This document shows, piece by piece, positions 45,801 through 57,700 of a stretch of DNA of 64,000 nucleotides (its first letter is position 1; every line of letters begins with the position of its first letter). The notes beneath the pieces were generated by a model that was not told the DNA's origin, made no database searches, and saw only the letters and a program-made list of their open reading frames with translations. Location of the stretch: contig JAGUCH010000007.1 in the NCBI GenBank assembly GCA_019096065.1, positions 4,734,501-4,798,500 on the forward strand, given 5' to 3'. Position numbers and translations under genes: made by a program. The DNA is from Paracyclopina nana (lineage: Eukaryota > Arthropoda > Copepoda > Cyclopoida > Cyclopettidae).

Positions 45801-48406
45801 ACACCACAACTTCTGAGCTACCAATGCATTTTGTGCAGTATGATCAGGGTGAGGATAGGTGGCTTTGTACTCTGCTTCTACAAAGAGGTTGGAGAGTTGA
45901 GTACTCTGCAGCCAGTGATGCTTACACAGGTACTTATCAATCAGAACTACCAAAAATCCAAATAAATTAATCTCTCTTTTCATTGTAAATTAGCTTGTCC
46001 TGAGGGGTTCAATGAGTTTTTCAATCAAAGAAGAAGATGGATGCCTTCCACAATTGCCAACATTTTTGACCTTTTATCCGACTACAAGAATGTGGTGAAT
46101 GTCAACGCTGACATTTCCATCTTTTACATTGCTTACCAAATAATGATGATGGTGGGAACTGTGCTTGGTCCTGGCACAATCTTTCTAATGCTGGTAGGAG
46201 CATTCACTGCAGCTTTCAAAATATCCAATTGGGACTCTTTCTTGCTCAACTTGATACCCATTTTGGTCTTCATGATCATTTGCTTCTCTATGAAATCAGA
46301 CATTCAGCTGTTTGTGGCTCAAATATTGAGTGCTTTGTATGCTCTGGTCATGATGGCAGTCATGGTTGGAATCATGCTTCAAGTGTCTGAAGATGGGCCT
46401 TTGGCACCAACTTCATTATCAATATTTATGGTTGGTGGCTCTTTCATTTTGGCAGCAGTCTTACATCCACAAGAGTTTTGGTGCTTGCCTTATGGAATTA
46501 TTTACTACATCACAATTCCTGCCATGTACTTGTTGTTAGTTGTCTACTCCATTTTCAACTTAAATGTGGTATCATGGGGAACAAGGTGAATAGGGAAATA
46601 TTAAAAACAATTACTTGGCTTCATTGTGTTCCTTTTTAGGGAAGTGCCCAAAAAGCTGACCAAGCAAGAATTGGAAGAGCAACAAAAGCAGGAAGAAGAA
46701 ATGAAAAAGGCAGCAATGAAAAAGAAGAAAGAAGGTGGCTTGCTTGGATTTTTGATGCAGCAAGCTTCAGGCCATGTGGAAAAAGGAGGTTTAGAATTTT
46801 CACTGGCAAACTTGTTCAAATGCATGTGTTTTACTCACGAAGACCCTGATGACCCTCAAAAGCAGTTGGTGAAGGTGACACAATCAATCTCATTAAAAAT
46901 CATTCTTTTTTCCAAGTGCTCTTATATATTACAGATTGCTGCTTCTCTGGAAGAAGTTTCAACAAGGTTGAAAAAGATTGAGAGCAATGTGAAGGGGCAA
47001 AATTCAGTGTCATTCAGTGGATCTTTTAGAAAGTCCAGCATTGGCAGATCCTTGAAGGCAAGGGGTCAATCTTTCACTGGAACAAGTCCAAAAGGTTCTT
47101 TGATCACATCCCAACCTTTGGAGGAAATAGCTGATGATGGCATGGATGAGTATCAAGAGGATGCCATTATGGATTCTGATGATGAGCTAGAAAAGGAGGA
47201 GTATCATGTGAAAATCCAGAGGAATGATGAGGTCAATCCCTACTGGATTGATGACAGGGACTTGAGAAATGGCAAAACCAGCTTTTTGAGTGGAGATGAG
47301 ACCAACTTTTGGAAAGAGCTCATTGAAAAGTATCTGAGGCCACTAGACAAAGACAAGGAAAAGGAGAAAAAACAGGAGAATGAATTGCTGGCATTGAGAA
47401 ACCAAATGGTCTTCTCTTTTTTCATGCTAAATGCAATCTTTGTATTGGTTGTGTTCATGCTGCAACAAGAAAAATCCCTGATTTTCATTAGGTGGCCACT
47501 TGGTGCAAAGGCTAATGTGACTTATACCATAGATGATCAAGTAAGCTTCACAATTTGCATTTAAAGGATTTTTTAGTCTCCATTTGATTACATAGAATGG
47601 AGCTTTGGTGGCGGTGGCCTATGAATATTTGCAATTGGAACCCATTGGCCTTGTTTTTGTCCTATTTTTTGCTTTGGTTCTTGGCGTTCAGGTTGTTGGC
47701 ATGCTGTTTCACAGATGGGGAACAATCAGCCATATCATTTCAACAACCAAATTAGATTATTGCAACAAAAAGGCTGTTGATGAGACTGGAGATGGAATGG
47801 TGGACAAAGCTGCAATTGAGTTGGTGAAGGCCATCCAAAAAGATGATTCTGCAACAAAAGCAGAAGAAAGCAAGCTTTTGGATCGACGAGGAACCATCCA
47901 TCAAATTGCTCTGAATTTGAAAGAAACCAGAGGAGGCCAAGGCGCAAGCTATGACATGGAGAAAAACTTTAGAAATAAGTGGTCAAGGCTAAGTAAGTCG
48001 ATATTTTTCTATGAAATGAGAAAACTTGACCATTCTAATTTCAATAGACCCTGAAACATTTGAAAGCAGCGACAATCCAGCATTGAGAAGACTCTCGATG
48101 AAACCAGATGCTTTAAAGGCATTTGAGCGTCGAAAAAGCTCCTACTTTGAAAGGAGAAGTATTATTAGAAGGATGTCTTCTAAAGTTGTAAGCAATTAAC
48201 GCTCACTAATGAAAAAAATAGGCTCAAGCTAATTTTTATCATTTTTTAAGGGAGTGGCCAACGACGCGTTTGAGGGAGATTCTGCCATTTCTGATGAATA
48301 TTCGGGCTCGGCATTGAGCCGCAATTCTCAAATTGTTGAATTTGTGGAAGAAACAAGTGAAGGCAGAAGTAGCAGTAATACTGGCACCGCCACATCTAGA
48401 TTTTAA
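42847..48406 (+). CDS. CHS: chitin synthase (class A-like, coiled-coil containing)
   Basis: Chitin synthase is a plasma-membrane family-2 glycosyltransferase that polymerises UDP-GlcNAc into chitin and extrudes it for cuticle. Eleven exons fit: 42847-42972, 43027-43185, 43382-43809, 43863-45038, 45094-45929, 45994-46585, 46640-46874, 46935-47540, 47596-47992, 48048-48187 and 48251-48406. They give 1616 residues, the size of arthropod enzymes. An acidic N-terminus ends in WDVFE. An N-terminal multi-TM block (exons 2-4) precedes the catalytic domain with LALDGDIDF (about 777), GEDRW (about 882) and QRRRW (920-924). The hallmark WGTRE sits at the exon 6/7 join (about 1103-1107) after the five-TM cluster. 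A coiled-coil stretch in exon 8 (SLEEVSTRLKKIE) points to the epidermal class A (krotzkopf-verkehrt/CHS1) type. Two late TM segments and a Ser-rich tail follow. AATAAA is at 48426. Confidence 0.96.
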
Positions 48407-48755
48407 CCCACATAATTGAAGATGAAATAAACAAAAATGAACACGCAGACTGCTAAAAAATAATTGATATTCGTCATGAAATAGGCTACAACTAAATCTG
48501 TTAATTAGGGAGCTATAGGATTAAGTTCAAATTACTTGAGTGCTCACTACATTTATTACACCAGGCAGCATCCCTTTGTTTGACATGTACACACAAATTA
48601 GATGAAGGAAGGAAATTAACTTTTCTTGTGACCTCCGTTGTCCACAGTTATCCACTATTATATTAATTACTGGAGTGCAATAGCTGTCTGCATTCATTGT
48701 CCATAGTTAGAAAGCCCTCACTCATGTGAAACAGTTAGATTACTGAGGCCTCAAT
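48407..48755. other. spacer between chitin synthase and guanylyl cyclase
   Basis: This 349-bp spacer has a polyadenylation signal for chitin synthase at its left end. The promoter of the cyclase gene is presumed at its right end. Nothing else is recognised. Confidence 0.4.
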
Positions 48756-51700
48756 ATGATGACACTATGGAAAGTCACTGGATTGATGCTATTTTCCTGT
48801 GTCATTCTTGGTAAAGTTAAATGAACACTTTACTCAATGACTTTTTTAAAATGACATCTATTTCAGCCCAAAGTGACACTTTTACCATAGGATTTTTGAG
48901 TGGAAATTCTGGGAGAAATGGATTAACTGACTTCTCCCTTCCAGGTCTAAGAATAAGGTAGAAACCTCCATTTTCCTCATTAAAGAGATAAACATCATAC
49001 GTCAGGTTAATTTTAGTGCTGCTATAAGCGTAGCAATTGAGGAAATCAACAACAGCTCATACTTACCATTTGATCACCAATTAAGGTGAGTGGAAGTTAA
49101 GAAAGATATCAGCTATGTAACATTTCATCTTAGTTTTCAGCTTGCAGAAACTTTTGGAGAAGAAATTGAGAGTATTTTTCAAACTGCAGAATTATGGAGA
49201 GAAAATGTCAGTGCATTTATTGGGCCTCAAGAAACTTGCATCCATGAAGCAAGATTAGCTTCCAGCTTTAATCTTCCCATGATTTCCCATTATTGCACTC
49301 ATCCAGCTACTTCTGATAAGGTACTAGTATTTGGGTAATAAAAACCTTGAGCCATCTTATGATCAGTGGCAAAGCAGGACAAAAGAATCAAGTTATCTGC
49401 ACTATTTTCCAGGACAAATATCCAACCTTTTGCAGAACAAAGCCTCCAGCAAGTTTGGTTGGGAAATCACTCACAACAACACTAATGGCTTTCAATTGGA
49501 CTCAAGTGGCCTTCTTTTACTCTTCAGTGAACAATTCAGAATATAGAGATGTGGCAGAAGCTTGCCTAATTAATTTCAAAGCAGCTGGCATCAATTTATT
49601 ACACATCAAAGATTGGCATGAAATGTTTCATTTTGGCTGGACTGAAAGCAACTTTTTTGAGGAGTGGATCAAAGAAACCAAGGACTCTGCCAGAATCTAC
49701 GTGATTATTGGGGAACCTGATGCACATCTGGGCTTGCTGGAGGCTATGGATCACCAAGAAATGTTTTTTGCTCACAATGAGCATGAGTATTTTGTCATAG
49801 GCGTTGGAACCGATGTATGGGATGAATCAGGTAAAAAAGCACCTATGGTCATCAGCCACTAGTATTTGTAACAAAAATATACCTATCATAAATATTTATT
49901 TTTAGATCCGGGGAAATTTCTAAGAGGCTTTCTCTCCTCAAAAGACGAGGCGGTGAAACCCTCAATTATTTCAGGTAGAATAAATCTGTAGGCTTTGATG
50001 ATCTAGAAATATTAAGTGCAATTTAGGCATGAGACATTACATGGGCATTGTTGGCTCTCCACCTCAAGAATCAGATGGTTGGTCATATAAGCAATTTGAA
50101 CAACGAGTTAAGCAGGTAATTGTTTTCTTCATGCTACCTGGGTGAAAAACAATATTAGAGACTGCAACAGCATATCCCATTGTTTGAAGGAGAGTACAAA
50201 ACTAGCTCCATTTGTCACTGAGTGAAGATAACGGGGGAAAATACGAGAGTACATGTTTTTTTCTTTCCTTACATATCATTCCACAGTGGGTCAAAAAGAA
50301 GAAAACGAGAAAATCCGTCAAATCGCCCGAATTCTCATTTAACCTCCCATTTACATCTTCTAATTGGGTTGACTTCTAGGCAATGAAAAGAGCCAAAAAT
50401 GGTTTGAATTGACTGATAAATATTCAAATTTGACTTCAAAATCAAACTTTGCTTGAAAAAGTGTTCAGCAAGAAAAATGGTAGAATAGCCATTTTTGCCC
50501 CTTTTGGGCATCCATAACTTTTGATTGGAGTCGAATTGAATTGTTCTTTTATGACTGAGAGGTCAATCAGAACCCATTTAATGATTATTCATCAAAATTG
50601 GCTGTGGAAATTTGCGGACTTGGGAGCCCAGAATGTTAGTTTTTAGCTTACGGCCCTATGAAATTTAACTCCTACGATTTCGCGAGTTTTTTTCCCGTGC
50701 GCGTCCAGAAGACCCAACCAGAATTTTAGTAACCGATTCGGGTCTGAATAGTTCCCGAATTGGCAAAATGAGCTTTTCGGGAGCTTTTCATTGATGAAAA
50801 CTTCTCGAGTGCTCGGGAACAAATCAGGAACTTTAAGATCAATAACTTTTCAGCAACTTCTCTGTGTGAAAAGCTATTGACTATTTGGGAACTATTCAAT
50901 AGGTTTAGCTCTGTAACTTTTCAATAATGAATATTACTTGACTGTTCAAGAACTATTCAGAAACTTTGATTTCAGCAACTTTTCAGCAATGAATACTTCT
51001 TGACTATTCAATAACTATTCAGTGATGTTCAATTCAACAACTTATCAATAATGAATACTTTTTGATAATTCAATAACTATTCAATAACTTTCAATCATCA
51101 ACTTTTCAACAATAAATTAGGATTAATTTTTCAAGAACTATTCAGTAATGTTGATTTCAGCAACTTTTCAACAGCAAAAGCTTCTTGACAATTCAATAAC
51201 TATGCAAGAGCTCATGTTCAATATGTTTTCAATAAAGAATAAAATTTGAAAATTCAATTAGTATTCAGGAATGTTCATGTCAATAACTTTTCAAGAATGA
51301 TTATTTTTTCATACTTCAAGAACTATTCAGTGACAACTGGGCTTAAAAGACATTTCCAAGTACTCTAAAAATTGAAGCTAGCTCCATCTAGAGTATGTTC
51401 TGCACAATATTTTATCCAAAAAAGTCTAAATTAGAGTGGGACATCTGTGGTCTAGAGGCAAGGCACTGGACTCCAAATCTGAGGGTCATGGGTTCGAATC
51501 CACCTTGGGTAAACTTTCTTTCCAGCTTTTCTAATTTTCTTTCTTTCACTTAAAATCCATCACTGTCTCAAGAAAAAGAAAGCTTAATCAAAAAGCTAGA
51601 AAGCTCTCCAAAAATTTAATTTTTGAAAGGTCCTTGAATAACAACTGAAATCAAGGCCTTGAATATTAACTGAAATCTATTCCTGAAAAGTTTCTGAAAA

Positions 51701-54700
51701 GTTCCTGAATACTCTGCTGAAAGTGGCCAAGAATATGAAATAATCAGGAAGTAATCAACTTTGAACTTCAGTTACTTTTCATGAGCAAATCAATTTCTCA
51801 GCATCGATTTCCGTCACGCAATAATTCTCGATTCGAGAACTTTTCAAGGGGGGTAAATGACATCGATTAGTACCCGATTCTTTATCGAAATTTTTGGCAA
51901 AAATCTGGTTGGGGACATTTTGAGCCACTGTGCATTCTAAAGAATAGCTAGTGAAAGAGTAAAAAAGACTGAACACTTTCGAAAACTGATCCTTGTGTCT
52001 AATATATGAAAATACACTTGAGCTACAATTTTACCAAGCTCTTAATCCATTTTTTAGTGATCATTCCCCAAAGCATTACTCTGAATAATATTGGTCTTAC
52101 AGATTACTCTGTAGCCTTCTTAAGAACAGCTTACTGCAATCGAAGATACATCCTTGTATTGGCACAAAAAACAATTTTCTATCAATAAGTCGAATAAGTC
52201 GACCAAATCCATTCCAAGTTAGAAGCTCATACTAAAAAGCTTTATATATCCAAGGCAAGAAAGGTTTGGCTGATCATTTTGTAAAATTAAGAAATGGCAA
52301 TAATGCGAGGATACAGAAAAATGTGCAAATATATTATACCGAGTGCTTTATAATCATAAAATTATTCGACTTATAGCAATTACAACTTTCTCTAGCTCAC
52401 CGACTTGTTCCATATGATATAATAGGGTGTTCATCTATGCCTCGTTTCCTTAAAATCTTACGACAGCCTTAACGAAATGCTTAAGTTTTCGTACTTCTGA
52501 TTAATCAAAACGCTTCTAGCTCATATGACCAAAAGAGGTCGAAAAAGTGGTCTAACTGAAGCTTTGAAAAGTGAGTGAAAATGATCAGTTCTGAAATAGG
52601 AGGCTTAAGTAAAACGTAATTTAACGGAAGGAAAAAATTTCCTTGGTAGGTGAACACAGCATAAGAGGATTAATTAAGCAAATTGATAGCGTAAGTTCAT
52701 TAGATCCTTCAACAGTTCTTTAGGCTAGTATCTTAACAGATGGAGAGCTTTAATACTCTGTTCATCTACGGTTCCTTAAGGAATGCATAATGACGAAACC
52801 ATGCAGAATGACAACTCTACGCAGCTAGTTTATGAACTGAGAACTCCTTTGCGCAAAGGAATTTCGCGTTCCGATTCCTTAAGGAGTTTGTAGATGAACA
52901 GAGCATAAAAGTGCAGATAATAAAATATTTATTCATTTTCAGGCAATGACTAAACCTCCATTTGACAAACTGACAGAAGAGTTGACTTTGCCATACTTAA
53001 TTCTGCGCAGGGAGGCAGCTTACTTATATGATGCAGTGATGCTATATGCTTGGAGCCTCAAGCAATCTTTGTTGGCAGGTGAAGACCCTTACAATGGGAC
53101 ATCTTTAATTGCCAGACTCTTCAATAGATCTTACAAAAGGTACAAAAATCAATAATCAATTATGATACTCTAAATGTGGACACTTGTGAGCTCGGGATTA
53201 GTCACAATAGCTGATTCTGGGTTCATTGCTTTCATTTGTTGAATGTGGACACTTCTAGTTGTTTCTTGCTCCATTTTGCTGATGGTCTGCAGAAACTCTC
53301 TTTGACATTGTTCAAGCTTTAATTTCCTGCTTTTCTTGGCATGGTCTATCACTACTTGCCTCCTTCTTTCCCTGTCAGCTTCCCTGTTGAGTGCCTGGTT
53401 GTATTCATTGCTTTTAAACAGGGAAGTGACAGTCACTGGACTTCGAAAGAGATTCATGATGGTGTACATTGTATAAATAGTGTAGGCTTTCACTTCCTTG
53501 GTTGGTGAAGCATACAATGTTGTTGCTCCAATGATCAAAACGGGAATTGACATCATTGTTGACATCAAAGTGGATCTAATTGGAAGCTCCATTAAATCCT
53601 GCAAGAAAAGATGACAATAATAATTCCTGGGTAAATTGGAAGTTTCATAAACAGGCTTTAACTTATGAAATTTTTTTTGGTCCTTACCTTGCTGTCAGTT
53701 GAAGATTTGATAATTTTCCTTGAGCTTTGTTGCACTGTATTGGTCTTGATATAGATGGCTGTGGCCACATCATGTATGATGGTAGCAAAAATGATCACTA
53801 TGTTTGGCACTACAAACAATGCTGCCACTAATGAGTGCCCATTTCGAGCATTTTGAGGCCCATATTGGCATATCTCAGTCAGCACAGAATAGGGAATGTC
53901 AAACACAAAGCAGACAATGATGTAGGTGATTTGACAAATGAGAGAGCCCAACACAACTCCAATCACCACCAACAGCTGGCATTTTTGCATGGACAACTTG
54001 CTGAAGTTTTTAGCTCTAATCAGCTGGAGTCTCACCAGGGAAATGAGGAATAGGATCAGTACACCAAGGTTGCCATTGACAAAAACAAATCCGAACAGAG
54101 ATGAGCAGCCAATGGGTGTGTAGGCATGCTGGGGGTAAAAAATGAAGGCTGAAAATGAGGCCACCAAAGAGGCTGAGCAGATGGTGCCAACCAAGGGATC
54201 AGTGAGGAGCAAGAGGTACAGAGCTTTGGTGGTGTCAAAGGTTTTCCACACTTTGATGGCACTCTTGAAATTGGCTATGAAACTGGCGAACTGTAAGATA
54301 CAGTTGATCGTGAGAAACCAAGGGTTGATGTAAGCATTCACCATGCTGGCCTAAACTCACTGCTTTATAGCTAGAAAAAAGAGCGAGTTGGTGTGGTTTC
54401 GGGTCTAACTACTGAGTAGGCGTTGGTATAAGGGAGAGGAAAACTCCTCTGGGCACGCTTTGCTGTGTAGCTTCTGTAAGCTATGAATACTTTTTTAAAG
54501 GTCATTCGAGGCAGCACATCCAAATGTCTTCACTTTTAAGGAAATTTTTTTGTCAGTAATGATTACCAATCGTGGAGATAATGCTAGTGATGCAGAGCTA
54601 ATTTATCGCCACTAATGATTTTAATGCCAATGTCAACTACTAATTACTGATTCGGTTTCAAAGAAAGGAAAAGGCAAACGAGCCATATCGATAGGTTCAT

Positions 54701-57700
54701 TTTCTTCCAGCCTCAGGCTTCGCAGTAAGCCAATAATTGATATTTGAAGCCGAAATACTTCCAAGGCAATTGCAAGCTAACATGCTTTTTCTTAGTAAGG
54801 AAGCAAAAGCTGGAAAAATAGACTATCCAAAATAAATGCCATTATTTCATCACCTTAATATAGCGCACTTGGATTTGATGTTTTTATGGATCAAAATGGA
54901 GATCCCGAGGGAAACTATTCGTTGATTGCACTAGACACTCAAAAAGGTACTTTAGGTTAGACAAAACGAAAGGTAAACTTGAAAAAAAAAATTAATTGGT
55001 GGTTTTTTACGGTTTCAAGGTCTGTATCCAATTGGCTCATTTATCCAACAACAGCCCAATATTTGGCCAGAATTGAAATTAAGCCGCAGCATCAAGTGGC
55101 CAAATGGAAAGCCTCCACCAGATGCACCTTTTTGCGGATTTAAGGCAATAATTAATATTGAAAAAGTATTTTTAGGAAAGCATTGATTATCTCCCTTCAT
55201 AGGGTGAATTTTGCCTCCAAGATTATGCAGCTTGCGAAATAGCCATGGGCGTGATCGGGGGCGTGGCTGTGGTGCTGTCAGTGGTCATCATTTTGGCCTA
55301 CAGAAATTACAAGTACGAGCAGGAATTGGACTCATTGCTGTGGAAAATTGACCCTGAGGAAGTTCAAGAAGATGAGTTTACTCCGACTCATCACAACTCG
55401 CACCACAACAGAAAAAGCAGCCAAATGTCACTCAATTCAAATCAGGGAGATGACTTTAAATATTCCACAATTTACACTCGAGTGGGCTTCTACAAAGGGA
55501 GAATACATGCAATCAAAAAATTCCTTTCTTCTCAGCTGGAAATCAACAGATCCATCAAAAAAGACCTCAAGGTACTTTCAAAAGAGGAAAAAATGTGACT
55601 TAATCAGAAAGAGAGCTTGTTTTTGATAAAGTGTTTGACTGATTTGAGACATGATAATTTGAATGCTTTCGTTGGGGCTTGCGTGGAACCTGGCAACATT
55701 TTCATTGTCACTGAATATTGCCCAAGGGGAAGCCTCAAGTAATTCTTAATATTAATCGTACTATGCTAGCTTAAGGATTTTGTTATCAAGGGATATCTTG
55801 ATGAACTCCGATTTCAACTTGGATAATATGTTTATGGCTTCTCTGATTTTCGACATGGTGCGAGGCATGATTTATTTACATGATTCGCCAATTGGATTTC
55901 ATGGGAATTTGAAAGCATCTAATTGCCTCGTGGATAGCAGATGGGTGCTGAAATTGGCTGATTTTGGCTTGCAAGTATTTAAAGTGGAGTGGCCAGATTT
56001 GCCTCAGATTTTGGCCAAATCCAACCACATCAAAGAAACTCTCTGTGAAAGTCTCCTTTATCGAGCTCCAGAATTATTGAGAACTGCTCAAGGTAACAGA
56101 TTATAGCCCCAAAATATGCTTTTTTGCCCATGAAATATTGGCTTCAAAATAGGCCTTATTCAAACTCAGCTGGAATAAGGCTTAAAGTTTAATCTAGGTG
56201 AACAAATAACATATTGCCATCTGTGGCTACTTTTTAGGGTTCTCAGCTTTCAATCAAGCGTACTTACAAAAATCTGATGCTTATAGCTTTGCTATTATTC
56301 TCTATGAGCTTCATGTGAGAAAAGGCCCATTTGGAGGCCTGCCCTTGATGCCAAGCCAAATATTGAAGAGAGTCATTGTGCACGAGTCAAAAGAGCCTTT
56401 TAGGCCTGATTTGAAGGCTCTCAATCACAATTGCAGCGATTTTGTCAAGACATTGCTACCAGAGGCTTGGGCTGAGAATCCGTTAGAAAGGCCGGATTTT
56501 AAGGTATGGAAAGTACGATTACATGCCAACAGAAATTGCTTAAAAACCACGCCTATGATTAGATGATCCGGAATAGGTTGAGACCACTGCGAAAAGGAAT
56601 GAGGGCAAACATTTTCGACAATATGCTGGCCATGATGGAAAAATATGCCAACAATTTGGAAGTGCTCGTGGATGACAGAACACAATTATTAATAGAAGAA
56701 AAACGTAAAACAGACGCCCTCTTGCATGAAATGCTACCCAAGCCAGTGTCAGACCAACTTAAACAGGTTGGTTACAAAAATATTTTCAACCAAAATAGTC
56801 TCTTCCCCAATATGCTTTTTCCAGGGAAAGCCAGTAGAGGCTGAAAGCTTTGATTGCGTCACCATATTTTTCTCTGACATTGTTGGATTCACTGAAATGT
56901 GCGCTGAATCAAAGCCACTTCAAGTGGTTGACTTTTTGAATGATTTGTACACGTGTTTTGATGAGACATTGGAGCAATATGACGTTTACAAGGTAACAAC
57001 AGCATTTCAAAAACACTTCATGGCAGGTCTTGGCAGAAAAAACTTTAAAGGTCGTAGAAGAAAGCGAATTTAAATAATTTTGCACTTACCTTTCAAGGTG
57101 GAAACCATTGGAGACGCGTATATGGTAGCATCTGGAGTTCCTGTACGAAACGGAGATCAAGTACCAAAAGCAAATTAAAAGCCATAACAGCCAACAAAAT
57201 TACCTTTACAGCATGCTGGGGAAATTGCCTCATTTGCCCTGGAATTGCTGGAATCTGTGCACAAATTCGAAATACGACACCGTCCGCGTGAAACGCTAAA
57301 ATTAAGAGTTGGAATTCACAGGTTCGTTAACTTTGTTTTGGTTTTCTTAAGCCCACGCGGCATCGCAACAAAGTAAACAAAAGCGCAATTTGTCACCGCG
57401 CGGAAAATCACGCAACCATCCTCGGCGTGGTAATCTTATAATTAATTTGTTGCAGTGGCCCTGTCTGTTCTGGAGTTGTAGGACGAAAAATGCCTCGTTT
57501 TTGCTTGTTTGGGGACACTGTGAACACTGCCTCTAGAATGGAATCCACCGGGGAGCCTTTAAAGTAGATTCCACATTTAACCCATGTAGCTTTTCTTATT
57601 TAATTTGTAGGGTTCACTGCAGTCAGCCATGCATGGAGAAATTGAATTCATTAGGTGGATACCACTTTGAAGAAAAGGGTGTCACCCAAGTTAAGGTCAT

